A DNA stretch of 64,000 bases. It comes from Streptomyces hilarionis. Lineage in GTDB: Bacteria > Actinomycetota > Actinomycetes > Streptomycetales > Streptomycetaceae. This document shows positions 33,830 through 42,326 of the stretch, piece by piece. Numbering within the stretch: the stretch's first letter is position 1; the number at the start of each line of letters is the position of its first letter. The stretch is from the NCBI RefSeq assembly GCF_024539675.1, contig NZ_JAHHIT010000039.1, positions 78,565 through 142,564 on the forward strand, in the 5' to 3' direction. Position numbers and translations under genes: made by a program. Below the pieces are notes generated by a model, which did no database searches, was not told the origin of the DNA, and was given only the letters and a program-made list of their open reading frames with translations.

Positions 33830-35154
33830 CAGCTGCCCGGCCCGAGTCCGCTCTGCTCGCCCCCGGGTGGACCGGCTCCCCCGCCGCCCGTGCGACGGAC
33901 GACGACGCCTACCTGCGGGCGCTGCTAGACGCGGAGGCCGCGCTGACCCGCGCCCAGGAGGCGCTGGGCGCGGCGCCGGAGGGGGCCGGCGCGGCGGTCA
34001 CCGCGGCGGCGTGCGGCGACTTCGACGTGTGCTCCCTCGCCGAGCGCGCCCGCGGCGGCGGAAACCCGGTGATCCCGCTGGTGGCCGATCTCACCGAGGC
34101 GGTCGGCACGGTGTACGGCCCGTACGTGCACCGGGGCGCGACCAGCCAGGACATCATGGACACGGCGACGATGCTGGTCGCGGCGCGCGCCCTGGAGCCG
34201 GTGCTGGCCGACCTCGGGCGCACCCAGGCGGCGCTGGCGCGGCTCGCCGCCGGGCACCGCGACACGGCGATGGCCGCACGGACCCTCACCCAGCACGCGG
34301 TGCCGACCACCTTCGGGCTGAAGGCCGCCGGCTGGCGGTCCCTCGTGCTGGACGCCCGCGACCGGATCACGGCCGTACGGGACTCGCTGCCCGCCCAGCT
34401 CGGCGGAGCCGGCGGCACGGCGGCCGCCTTCACGTCCTACGGCGTCCGGGACGCGACCGCGCTCACCACCGCGTACGCCCGCGAAGTCGGCCTGGCCGCA
34501 CCCGTGTTGCCGTGGCACGCGCTGCGTACCCCGGTCGCCGACCTCGCCGGCTGCCTGGCCTTCACGGCGGGGGCGCTGGGCAAGCTGGCGGCGGACGTCC
34601 TCCTCCTGGGCCGCACCGAGATCGCCGAGGTCGCCGAAGGCGGCGCGGGCGGCTCCTCGGCGATGCCGCACAAGGCGAACCCGGTGCGCTCGACGCTGAT
34701 CGCCGCGGCCGCGCGGCGGGCCCCGCAGCTGGCCGCCACGCTGTACGGCTCGCTGGTCGCGCAGGACGAGCGCCCGGCCGGGGCGTGGCACGCCGAGTGG
34801 GAGCCGCTCAGGGATCTGCTCAGGCTGGTCGGCGGGGCGGCCCGGGACGCGGTGGAGCTGACGGAGGGCCTGCGGGTGGACGCGGACGCGATGCGCGCGA
34901 ACCTCGGCCTGACCCACGGACTCGTCGTCTCCGAGCGGCTGTCCGCCGAGCTGTCGGGGCTGCTGGGCCGCGCCCGTGCCCGCGAGCTCCTCACCGGGCT
35001 CGCCCGCCGGGCCTACACCGAGAACCGGCCGCTCGCCGAACTCCTCGCCGAGGAACCCGAGACGGCGGACGCCGACCTCGACGAACTCACCGACCCCGCC
35101 CGCTACACCGGCTCCGCCGGAGTCCTCACCGACCGTGCCCTGGAGCGACGTTGA
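33826..35154 (+). CDS. pcaB: 3-carboxy-cis,cis-muconate cycloisomerase
   Basis: This 442-residue member of the fumarase/aspartase superfamily converts 3-carboxymuconate to 4-carboxymuconolactone. The superfamily signature is GGSSAMPHKANPVRS, and HRGATSQDIMDTATM and TLTQHAVPTTFGLKAAGW are typical of PcaB. The GTG at 33826 overlaps the pcaG stop by 4 bases, and its own stop overlaps the pcaL start by TTGA. Confidence 0.93.
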   Translation: MTAARPESALLAPGWTGSPAARATDDDAYLRALLDAEAALTRAQEALGAAPEGAGAAVTAAACGDFDVCSLAERARGGGNPVIPLVADLTEAVGTVYGPYVHRGATSQDIMDTATMLVAARALEPVLADLGRTQAALARLAAGHRDTAMAARTLTQHAVPTTFGLKAAGWRSLVLDARDRITAVRDSLPAQLGGAGGTAAAFTSYGVRDATALTTAYAREVGLAAPVLPWHALRTPVADLAGCLAFTAGALGKLAADVLLLGRTEIAEVAEGGAGGSSAMPHKANPVRSTLIAAAARRAPQLAATLYGSLVAQDERPAGAWHAEWEPLRDLLRLVGGAARDAVELTEGLRVDADAMRANLGLTHGLVVSERLSAELSGLLGRARARELLTGLARRAYTENRPLAELLAEEPETADADLDELTDPARYTGSAGVLTDRALERR

Positions 35155-36305
35155 CCGGCAAGCTGCTCAACCACCGTGTCGAAGGGCCGACTTGTGCGAC
35201 CCCGCTGCTGCTCGGGCCATCCCTGGGCACGTCGTACGCGCTGTGGGACAAGATCGCGCCCGAGCTGTCCTCCACCCACCGGGTGATCCGCTGGGACCTG
35301 CCGGGACACGGCGGTTCGGCCGCCGACCTGATCGGCCCCGGCGCCACCGTCGGCGACCTGGCCGGCCTGGTACTGGCCCTGGCCGACTCCCTCGGCCTGG
35401 AGAGGTTCGCCTACGCGGGCGTGTCCCTGGGCGGCGCGGTGGGCCTGTATCTGGCGCTGCACCATCGCGAGCGGGTGTCGTCGCTGGCCGTGATCTGTTC
35501 CTCCGCCCACTTCAACGGGCCGGGGCCCTGGCAGGAGCGGGCCGCGCGGGTCCGCCGCGAGGGGCTGGCGGAACTCGCCCGGACCGCGAACGACCGCTGG
35601 TTCACCCCCGGGTTCACCGCACCGGAGCTGATCGCCGACCATCGCGCCGCCGACCCGGGGGCGTACGCCGCGTGCTGCGACGCGCTCGCCGCCTTCGATC
35701 TGCGCGAGCGCCTCCCGGAGATCGCCGTGCGGACCCTGCTGATCGCCGGGCGCCGGGATCCCGCGACTCCCCCCGCGCATCTGCGGGAGATCGCGGACGC
35801 GGTGCCGGACGCGACGCTGGTCGAACTCGCGGGCGCCTCGCATCTCGCGCCCGCCGAGTGCCCCGGGGCCGTGCTGAGCGCGCTGCGGGCCCACCTCGAC
35901 GGCGCGGCCGGACGGGGCATGGCGGTGCGGCGCGAGGTCCTCGGGGACGCGCACGTGGACCGGGCGCAGGCGCGGCAGACCGCGTTCACCGCGCGCTACC
36001 AGGACTTCATCTCCCGCTACGCCTGGGGCGAGATCTGGACCGACCCGACGCTGAGCCGCCGCGAGCGCAGCATGATCACGCTGACCGCGCTGGTGGCCCG
36101 CGGCCACGACGAGGAACTGGCCATGCACGTCAGGGCTGCCCGCCGCAACGGGCTGACCCCGGACGAGATCGGGGCCGTCCTCCTCCAGACGGCCGTCTAC
36201 TGCGGAGTCCCGGCGGCGAACTCGGCGTTCGCCACGGCCCAACGGGTCCTGGCCGAGGAGTCCGTCGCGGGCGCCCCGGACCCCGCCCGGGACGATTCCG
36301 ACTGA
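35151..36305 (+). CDS. pcaL: fused 3-oxoadipate enol-lactonase / 4-carboxymuconolactone decarboxylase
   Basis: This 384-residue protein joins two enzymes that are separate in proteobacteria. Residues 1-260 are the alpha/beta-hydrolase PcaD, with Ser92 in GVSLGG and a C-terminal His in GASHLAP. Residues about 268-370 are PcaC (HVDRAQARQTAFTARYQDFISRYAWGEIW, then HVRAARRNGLTPDEIGAVLLQTAVYCGVPAANSAF). They decarboxylate 4-carboxymuconolactone and open the enol-lactone to 3-oxoadipate. The TTG at 35151 has GGAG 5 bases upstream. This fusion, named PcaL, is known in streptomycetes and Rhodococcus. Confidence 0.93.
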   Translation: MTGKLLNHRVEGPTCATPLLLGPSLGTSYALWDKIAPELSSTHRVIRWDLPGHGGSAADLIGPGATVGDLAGLVLALADSLGLERFAYAGVSLGGAVGLYLALHHRERVSSLAVICSSAHFNGPGPWQERAARVRREGLAELARTANDRWFTPGFTAPELIADHRAADPGAYAACCDALAAFDLRERLPEIAVRTLLIAGRRDPATPPAHLREIADAVPDATLVELAGASHLAPAECPGAVLSALRAHLDGAAGRGMAVRREVLGDAHVDRAQARQTAFTARYQDFISRYAWGEIWTDPTLSRRERSMITLTALVARGHDEELAMHVRAARRNGLTPDEIGAVLLQTAVYCGVPAANSAFATAQRVLAEESVAGAPDPARDDSD

Positions 36306-36410
36306 GCCACGACGGGCCGGCGGCGCCCCCGTCCCGCGCGGACGGCGAACCCGTCGGTGCGAACCGCCGGGGTGGTCCCGCCGGGCGGTCCGGGCCCGCC
36401 GCTGTCGTTG

Positions 36411-39125
36411 CTACCGCCGGGTCTGGCCGGGCACCAGGCCCACCTGGGGTGCGCCCAGGCCCTGAAGGGCCTGCTGCGCCTTGTCGGTCAGGGCGTCCGC
36501 GCCGCAGGAACGCGCCAGTGTCAGGCCCCGGCTGAGCTCGGAGACCGAGCGGGACAGGATGCCGTACTCGACGCGGGCGGCCGCGTGTTCGTACTGGCAG
36601 GGCGAGGAATCCAGGTAGGTGACCGCCTGCTGGGCGAGCCGGACCGCGCGCTGGCCGGTCTCCAGGGCGGCGGCGCAGCGCAGGGCCTCGCCGATCGCGG
36701 TGTCGGTGCCGAAGCGCTCGGCCTGGCGGCGCGCCTCGGTGGCGAGCCGGGCCGCGCGGGCCGGGTCCTCGACGGCGAGGGCACGGGCGAGGTCGACGGC
36801 CCAGGGGACCATCACCGGGTTCAGATGACCCCGCGCGGCGGCCGCCTTCTCGGCCTGCTCCAGTTCGTTGACGCCGTCCTTGACGCGGCCGACTGCGAGC
36901 AGCAGCCGGCCGCGCACCGAGCGGGGGTCGGGCAGCACGATCGTCGACGGGTAGGGCGGGGCGAAGCCGTACTGCTCGGCGACCTCCCACGCCTCGGCGA
37001 CATGCCCGCGCACGAGCAGCGTGTCGACGAGGTTGCAGGTCGCCGACCAGTACAGCGGCAGGCCGCGGCCGACGCGTTCGGCGATGCGCAGGGACTCCCT
37101 CAGGGACTCCTCCGCCTCCTTCAGCCGCCCCCGGCGGCGCAGTCCCAGTCCGAGGTAGGCGTGGGCGAGCGCGAGGTGGCCTCCGCTCCAGCCGGCGGAG
37201 ACGTAGGCGCGCAGGGCCTCGTTGAAGAGGGCGTCGGCGCGGTCGAGCCGGTCGGTGTAGGCGTAGGAGCTGGCCAGCATCATCAGCAGTTCGATGCCCC
37301 ACTCCTGGTCGGTCCAGCCGAGACCGGGGGCGAGGCGGCCGTTGACCAGGGCGCGGTCGCAGAACTCGACGACCTCCTCGGCGTTCTCGCCGTGGGTCAT
37401 GGCGTCGAAGCCGCGCAGGATGAGCAGGGCGCGCTCGGCGTTGTCGCGGCCGGCGCAGGTCGCGACGAGGGCGGCGAGCTTCTCGGAGCCGTGCGGCGAG
37501 GTGGGCTCGCCGGCGTTCACGCCCTCCCACATGAACTGCACGGCCTGGAGCCGCAGCCGCGCCGGACCGGGGGCGAGCCGGGCGACCTCCGCCTCGACCG
37601 TGCGGACGGCCTCCTCCAGCTGGTCGTTGTGCAGCAGCGCCTGGGACAGGCGGTAGACGGCGTCGACGCGCAGGTCGCCGTCGAGGCCCGGCAGGGACAG
37701 GGCCGTGCGCAGGTGCTCGATGGTCTTGGCGGGTGCGGTGAGGAGCGTGGCGCAGCCCAGTTCGTAGAGCACGCTCGCGTGGGCGTCGGGCACGGGCGGT
37801 TCCCGCAGGGCCCGCTCCAGGCAGCGGCGGGCCGCGTCGGGGGCGCCGACGGCCAGGTGTTCGCGGGCGGCTTCGCGCAGCTGCTCGACGAGTTCCTCGT
37901 CGCCCTCCGCGTGCACCTGGAGCAGATGCCGGGAGGCGGCCGCGAGCCCCTTGCCGGCGTCGGTGACGACCTGGGCGGCGATGCCGTGCATCGCGGTGCG
38001 CAGGCCGCCGGGGATCGAGTCGTAGACGGCGGTGGCGATCAGCGGGTGGACGAACTCCAGGTCGCCGTCGTCCGCGGGGACGGCGCCGGGGTCGGGCTCG
38101 GTGAGGATGCGGGCGTTGCGCAGCAGTTCGGCGCAGCGCACCGCTTCGTCGCGGCCGAGTCCGGCGAGCCGGGCGGCCTGGGCGACGGAGATGTCGGCGC
38201 CGAGGATCGCGGCCGCCATGGCGAACTTGGTGGCGTCGACGCCGAGTTTCTCGAGGCGGTCGACGAGCCCGCCGCCCCGGGCCGCGCGGTTGAGGGGGCG
38301 CAGTTCGGTGGCCGAGGACTCGCTGGGCGCCAGGTCGCTGTCGCGGACCTTGGCGAGGAGTTCGACGGTCTCGTACGGGTTGCCGTCCGTGACCGCCCAC
38401 ACCTCGCGGCAGAAGGCGGCGTCGGCGTGCTCGCCGAGGGTGGCGCGGGTGAGGCCCGCGACCGCGGCCGGGGTCAGGGCGCTGAGGCTGGTGACGGAGC
38501 GGCCCGCGGCCTCGCCGACGGCGTCGAGGTGGCGGGCCGCGTCGCCCTTGACCTCGCCGGGCCTGCGGGCCACGACGACCAGGACGGACAGCTCGTCGAG
38601 TCGTTCGACGAACGCGGCGAGCCAGCGCAGGCTCTCCTGGTCGCCCCAGTGCGCGTCGTCGATCAGCAGGACGAGCGGGTAGTCCCCGCGGGCCAGCCTG
38701 GTCACGGCCGCGACGAGGCCGTCGCACACGCCCTGCGGGTCGGCGTGGCCCTCGCCGGGCTCCGCGATGCCGAGGGCGGGGCCGGCGATGTCGTACCAGT
38801 CGCCGAGGTACTCGCGGGCCTCCTCGGGGTGCAGCGACAGCAGCGCGGGCTGCAACAACTGCCGTACCACGTTGAAGGGGACGGACCGCAGTGTCTCGCC
38901 GCCGCGGGCCGACCACACCGAGCAGCCGCGGGCCTCGGCGATGCGACGGGTCTCGGCCAGCAACGCGGTCTTGCCGAAGCCGGCCTCGCCCCGGAGCACC
39001 AGCAGGTGACCCGAGGAGGACCGGTCGGCGCAGAGCCTGTCCACCGCCCGCGCGATGGAGGCGACTTCCTCGTCGCGCTCCCACAGGGGAGCCGAGGCGG
39101 CCGCCGTCGGCCTGACCTCCGTCAT
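36411..39125 (-). CDS. LuxR/LAL-like AAA ATPase with TPR region, lacking the LuxR helix-turn-helix
   Basis: This 904-residue protein has the plan of large LuxR-type regulators. An N-terminal ATPase has Walker A GEAGFGKT (residues 46-53) and a Walker B-like YPLVLLIDDAHWGD (about 127-140). A long alpha-helical TPR-like region follows with repeats such as ALFNEALRAYVSAGW and EAEESLRESLRIAERVG. Yet the protein ends QQALQGLGAPQVGLVPGQTRR, where others go on to a LuxR helix-turn-helix. The ATG at 39125 has GGAGG 7 bases upstream. It converges with the pca operon. It may act through a partner or as a signalling ATPase; no function can be named. Confidence 0.83.
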   Translation of the reverse strand: MTEVRPTAAASAPLWERDEEVASIARAVDRLCADRSSSGHLLVLRGEAGFGKTALLAETRRIAEARGCSVWSARGGETLRSVPFNVVRQLLQPALLSLHPEEAREYLGDWYDIAGPALGIAEPGEGHADPQGVCDGLVAAVTRLARGDYPLVLLIDDAHWGDQESLRWLAAFVERLDELSVLVVVARRPGEVKGDAARHLDAVGEAAGRSVTSLSALTPAAVAGLTRATLGEHADAAFCREVWAVTDGNPYETVELLAKVRDSDLAPSESSATELRPLNRAARGGGLVDRLEKLGVDATKFAMAAAILGADISVAQAARLAGLGRDEAVRCAELLRNARILTEPDPGAVPADDGDLEFVHPLIATAVYDSIPGGLRTAMHGIAAQVVTDAGKGLAAASRHLLQVHAEGDEELVEQLREAAREHLAVGAPDAARRCLERALREPPVPDAHASVLYELGCATLLTAPAKTIEHLRTALSLPGLDGDLRVDAVYRLSQALLHNDQLEEAVRTVEAEVARLAPGPARLRLQAVQFMWEGVNAGEPTSPHGSEKLAALVATCAGRDNAERALLILRGFDAMTHGENAEEVVEFCDRALVNGRLAPGLGWTDQEWGIELLMMLASSYAYTDRLDRADALFNEALRAYVSAGWSGGHLALAHAYLGLGLRRRGRLKEAEESLRESLRIAERVGRGLPLYWSATCNLVDTLLVRGHVAEAWEVAEQYGFAPPYPSTIVLPDPRSVRGRLLLAVGRVKDGVNELEQAEKAAAARGHLNPVMVPWAVDLARALAVEDPARAARLATEARRQAERFGTDTAIGEALRCAAALETGQRAVRLAQQAVTYLDSSPCQYEHAAARVEYGILSRSVSELSRGLTLARSCGADALTDKAQQALQGLGAPQVGLVPGQTRR

Positions 39126-39410
39126 CCCGCTACCTCCCCATGTCGCCCGAACGACGTACCGACGTCGAGCGTAGCCCGCCGCGGGTCCGCGTGGAGGGTG
39201 GTCCGCGCAGGTCCCGCTCCACGGGTGACGGCCGACGGCCCGGGAGGCACCGGCGGGCCTGCACAAGTGCCTCCACGGCGTCAACAGCGTGTGTCGCGCA
39301 TCGAATTGACGTCGAAAACACGCCACAACGGTGCGGGGCGTCGTGGGCGGATCCGCATGCGGCGGCCGCCCTCTCATCCGGCTTTCACCGACGCCTCATA
39401 CGGTGGGGGT

Positions 39411-40526
39411 ATGACGCAGGTGACTCCTCCCGGGTGGTATCCCGACCCGGGGCAGACGAATGACGGTCCAGCCACCGAACGCTGGTGGGACGGCAAGGCG
39501 TGGACGGACCAGACCCGCGCCGCGGGTTCGGCCGCCGCATGGGGTCCGCCGGCGCAGGGCCCGGCCGACGGCGCATATCCGGCATACCCGGGCCAGGCGG
39601 CCCATCACGGTCCGTCGGCCCCTCCCGGACAGCCCGGCCCTACGGCCCACCCCGGCCAGCCCGGTTACGCGGGGTATCCGGGATATCCCGGATACCCGGG
39701 GCAGCCCGGATACCCGGGGCAGCCGGCGACGCCGCAGGGCGCGGGCGGCCGGCGCGGGCTGCGCACGGGGATAGCCGTGGCCGTGGCCGTCGCCGTCCTG
39801 GCCAGCATCGGGGTGGGCGTGTACGCGCTGGCCCGCGACGACGGCTCGGGCGGCGGCGGCACGGCCCAGGGGCCGGGCGGTCCCGGAGGCGCGGGCGGCC
39901 AGGACGGCGGTCCCTTCGGCGGGTCCGGCGGGTCCGGCGGTCCGGGCGGATCCGGCGGCGGCTCCCCCTCGCCCGGGGAGTCCGAGGCGCCGAAGATCAG
40001 GAGCGGTTCGGTGACGGACGCCCTGAACGGGATCAGCATCCCGATCCCGGCCGGCTGGGCGGGCCAGGAGATGCGAGCGGGCGCGCAGGTGACGTCGGAC
40101 TCCTCCTACAAGTGCCCGGGCGACACCTCCAAGACCTGCACCAAGGGAGGCGTGTACTCGGCGCCCGCCGAGGCGCTCAAGGCCAAGGGCGACACCGCCG
40201 AGGCGGTCGCGAAGGCGGACATCGCGGCCAACGCCGAGGAGTCGTACGGCGGCACGACGTACGGCGCCATCACCTCGCACCAGGTGCTCGCCTCGAAGGC
40301 GGTCACGGTGGCCGGGCAGAAGGGCTACCTGGTGCGCTGGAAGGCGGTCACCAGCAAGGGCGCGGACGGCTATGTGCAGTCGCTGGCCTTCCCGGCGCCG
40401 GCCGACACCAAGCGGCTGGTGGTGCTGCGCTTCGGCCTCGACGCCGACCAGAGCCCGGCCGTCATCGACACCATCACGAAGGGCATCGCGGTCGCGAAGG
40501 GCGGCGGCGCCGGACAGGACGTCTGA
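39411..40526 (+). CDS. DUF2510 membrane protein with Gly/Pro-rich linkers
   Basis: This 371-residue protein has an N-terminal DUF2510 motif (PPGWYPDPGQ...TERWWDGKAWTDQTR), a Pro/Gly/Tyr-rich cytoplasmic stretch with GYPGYPGYPGQPGYPGQP, one membrane helix near residues 120-140 (IAVAVAVAVLASIGVGVYALA), a Gly-rich linker, then an exported domain of about 185 residues with two Cys (YKCPGDTSKTCTKGG). The repeat stretch at DNA level (39662-39726) makes the gene prone to slippage. ATG 39411 starts directly at the DUF2510 motif with GGGGG upstream. The function is unknown; such proteins are common near the actinobacterial envelope. Confidence 0.8.
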   Translation: MTQVTPPGWYPDPGQTNDGPATERWWDGKAWTDQTRAAGSAAAWGPPAQGPADGAYPAYPGQAAHHGPSAPPGQPGPTAHPGQPGYAGYPGYPGYPGQPGYPGQPATPQGAGGRRGLRTGIAVAVAVAVLASIGVGVYALARDDGSGGGGTAQGPGGPGGAGGQDGGPFGGSGGSGGPGGSGGGSPSPGESEAPKIRSGSVTDALNGISIPIPAGWAGQEMRAGAQVTSDSSYKCPGDTSKTCTKGGVYSAPAEALKAKGDTAEAVAKADIAANAEESYGGTTYGAITSHQVLASKAVTVAGQKGYLVRWKAVTSKGADGYVQSLAFPAPADTKRLVVLRFGLDADQSPAVIDTITKGIAVAKGGGAGQDV

Positions 40527-40550
40527 GCGGGCTCCGGCCCGGGACACATG

Positions 40551-40592
40551 GGCCGGGCGGGGCGCCCTCCGCTCAAGGGGCCCCGCCCGGCC
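40551..40592. terminator. hairpin after DUF2510 gene
   Basis: A perfect 13-bp stem (GGCCGGGCGGGGC at 40551-40563, GCCCCGCCCGGCC at 40580-40592) closes a 16-base loop that can pair further. It lies 25 bases after the stop and before the converging tetR gene end. Confidence 0.7.
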
Positions 40593-40686
40593 GGGGGTGC
40601 GCGCCGCCCCCGTCCCCACGGTGCGGCGCGAGACAGGTCGCCGTCCGGTCATCCCGAGGACGGCGGCCTGAGTTCTGTGTCGGGCC

Positions 40687-41301
40687 CTACTCGAGGCCCA
40701 GTGCCGGCAGCACGGCGGCCTCCACGAAGCGGACCAGGTACTCCTGGTCCGCGTACTCCCCGTCCACGACGGGACGCGCCCGGATCACCCCGAACATCTG
40801 CGCCGGGACGTACTCCAGCGCCGGGTGGCCGCGCGGCACCTCGCCGCGTTCGACACCGCGCCGCAGGATCTCGCGCAGCGCCGCGATCTCGGGGTCGATG
40901 AGCGCCTCCCGCAGCGCCTTCGCGAGCTCCTCGTCGCCCGTGACGGCGTGCCCGAGGGCCTGGAGCAGCTTGGAGTCGTTGGTCGACCAGCGGCCCGTGG
41001 CCCGGGCGGCCTCGCGCAGGTCCTCGGCGAGCGACCCGGTGTCGATGCCGGCGAGCCGGGCCCGGCGGCGCGAGCGCAGGGCGGCCACCACGAACTGGGG
41101 CTTGGTCTTCCACTGCCGGTAGAGCGTGGACTTGCTGCACCGGGTGCTGGCGGCGACGCCCTCCATGGTGACGGCCTCGTAACCGCACTCGCGGACCTGG
41201 TTCAGGACGGCGTCGAAGAACTCCTGCTCACGCTCGGGCGTGATCTTGGAGCGGCGCGTGGCGGCGACCGACTCGGGTCCGTCCGCGTCCTGCGACGTCA
41301 T
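40687..41301 (-). CDS. TetR-family transcriptional regulator
   Basis: This 204-residue repressor has an N-terminal TetR helix-turn-helix (REQEFFDAVLNQVRECGYEAVTMEGVAASTRCSKSTLYRQWKTKPQFVVAAL), with a C-terminal ligand domain carrying LREALIDPEIAALREILRRGVERGE, as in the TetR C-terminal 11 group. The ATG at 41301 has GGAGG 8 bases upstream. The 224-base gap to the divergent PAP2 gene holds large inverted repeats that should be its operators, so it likely controls both itself and the PAP2/transporter pair. Confidence 0.9.
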   Translation of the reverse strand: MTSQDADGPESVAATRRSKITPEREQEFFDAVLNQVRECGYEAVTMEGVAASTRCSKSTLYRQWKTKPQFVVAALRSRRRARLAGIDTGSLAEDLREAARATGRWSTNDSKLLQALGHAVTGDEELAKALREALIDPEIAALREILRRGVERGEVPRGHPALEYVPAQMFGVIRARPVVDGEYADQEYLVRFVEAAVLPALGLE

Positions 41302-41387
41302 CTGCTGTTCCTCCCTGGTCCGCTTGCGCTCCGGCCGGTGCGCCGGAGGTCCGGGCGAGCCCGGTCTCCAGTGTGGCGCACATCAAT

Positions 41388-41453
41388 CGATACGCCAGTG
41401 TACCGGTACGCGTCCGTATCGGTACACTGACGTATCGGTACGACATCGTATCG
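41388..41453. promoter_or_regulatory. large TetR operator cluster
   Basis: Two 23-bp arms (41388-41410 and 41415-41437) form an inverted repeat with 21 of 23 matches and a 4-base centre; the half-motif is CGATACG-N-CAGTGTACCG. A third related arm (41431-41453) shares its CGTATCGGTAC beginning. The element CGTATCGGTAC, or its complement, thus recurs three times between the divergent tetR and PAP2 genes. This is very strong evidence for binding of several repressor dimers. Confidence 0.82.
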
Positions 41454-41525
41454 ATGGTGCATGCACGGGTCACGAGCGCGGCAGCACCACTCACCGCACC
41501 ACACCGTCAGCGAAGGGGCCGGGGG

Positions 41526-42326
41526 ATGAATGCCCGCACCGAGCCTGCACAAGCGGAGCCGGCCACACCGGCCAGGCCGCCCGTAGTCCGCGAGTTCCTG
41601 CTGGTCGCAGGGCTCTTCCTCGTCTACAAGGTCGGCCGGCAGCTGGCCGCCGGCCACACCGGCGAGGCCTTCCGCGACGCCCATGACGTGTGGCGCCTCG
41701 AACGGTGGCTGCGGCTGCCCGACGAGGGCACGGTGCAGTCCCTGCTCCTGCACGGCGACGCCCTGGCCAAGGTCGCCAACACCTACTACGCGACCGTGCA
41801 CTTCCCCGCCACGCTGGCGTTCCTGGTCTGGCTGTACCTGCGCCGCCCGGCGCACTACGTCTGGGCGCGCCGGGTGCTGGCCGCGGTCACCGCCGCCGCC
41901 CTGGTGCTGCATCTGGCGTTCCCGCTGGCCCCGCCGCGGATGCTCGCGGCGACCGGGCTGGTCGACACCGCGCGCGTCTACGGACCGTCGGTGTACGGCC
42001 CGCCGCAGACGGACCAGCTGTCCAACCAGTTCGCGGCCATGCCCTCGCTCCACTTCGGCTGGGCCCTGATGGTCGCGATCGGCCTGATGGCCGCCACCCG
42101 GTCCCGATGGCGCGGGCTGTGGCTGCTGCACCCGCTGCTGACCCTCCTCGTGATCGTGGGCACCGCCAACCACTACTGGCTCGACGCCGTCGCGGCCGCC
42201 GTCCTGCTCGGCGCCGCCCTCCTGCTGATCCACGCCCCCCGGCGCACGGCCACCACCTCCGGACACGAGGCGCACCCCCTCGTCGCCGCCGAGGAAGCGC
42301 CGGTCCTGGTCGGAGCCGGCCGATGA
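41526..42326 (+). CDS. PAP2-superfamily membrane phosphatase
   Basis: This 266-residue protein has about six membrane helices and PAP2 motifs MPSLHFGWAL (motif 2) and VGTANHYWLDAVAA (motif 3, with His and Asp). It resembles inositolphosphotransferase/phosphatase-type actinobacterial proteins that act on lipid phosphates at the outer face of the membrane. ATG 41526 follows GGGGG closely. It overlaps the next gene by ATGA, so the two are coupled, and it faces the tetR gene across the operator cluster. The lipid substrate is unknown. Confidence 0.82.
   Translation: MNARTEPAQAEPATPARPPVVREFLLVAGLFLVYKVGRQLAAGHTGEAFRDAHDVWRLERWLRLPDEGTVQSLLLHGDALAKVANTYYATVHFPATLAFLVWLYLRRPAHYVWARRVLAAVTAAALVLHLAFPLAPPRMLAATGLVDTARVYGPSVYGPPQTDQLSNQFAAMPSLHFGWALMVAIGLMAATRSRWRGLWLLHPLLTLLVIVGTANHYWLDAVAAAVLLGAALLLIHAPRRTATTSGHEAHPLVAAEEAPVLVGAGR

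Noticed and set aside
39662..39726. Repetitive GGATACCCGGGGCAGCC-like stretch, at first taken for a repeat array
   Set aside because: It encodes the GYPGQP repeats of the DUF2510 protein in one frame, so it is coding low complexity, not a CRISPR or mobile element.
36357..40526. Very long open frame (1389 codons) on the + strand over the LAL-like gene
   Set aside because: It runs antisense to the LAL-like gene and is open only because third-codon positions are G/C rich. Its final part is the real DUF2510 gene, which starts at 39411.
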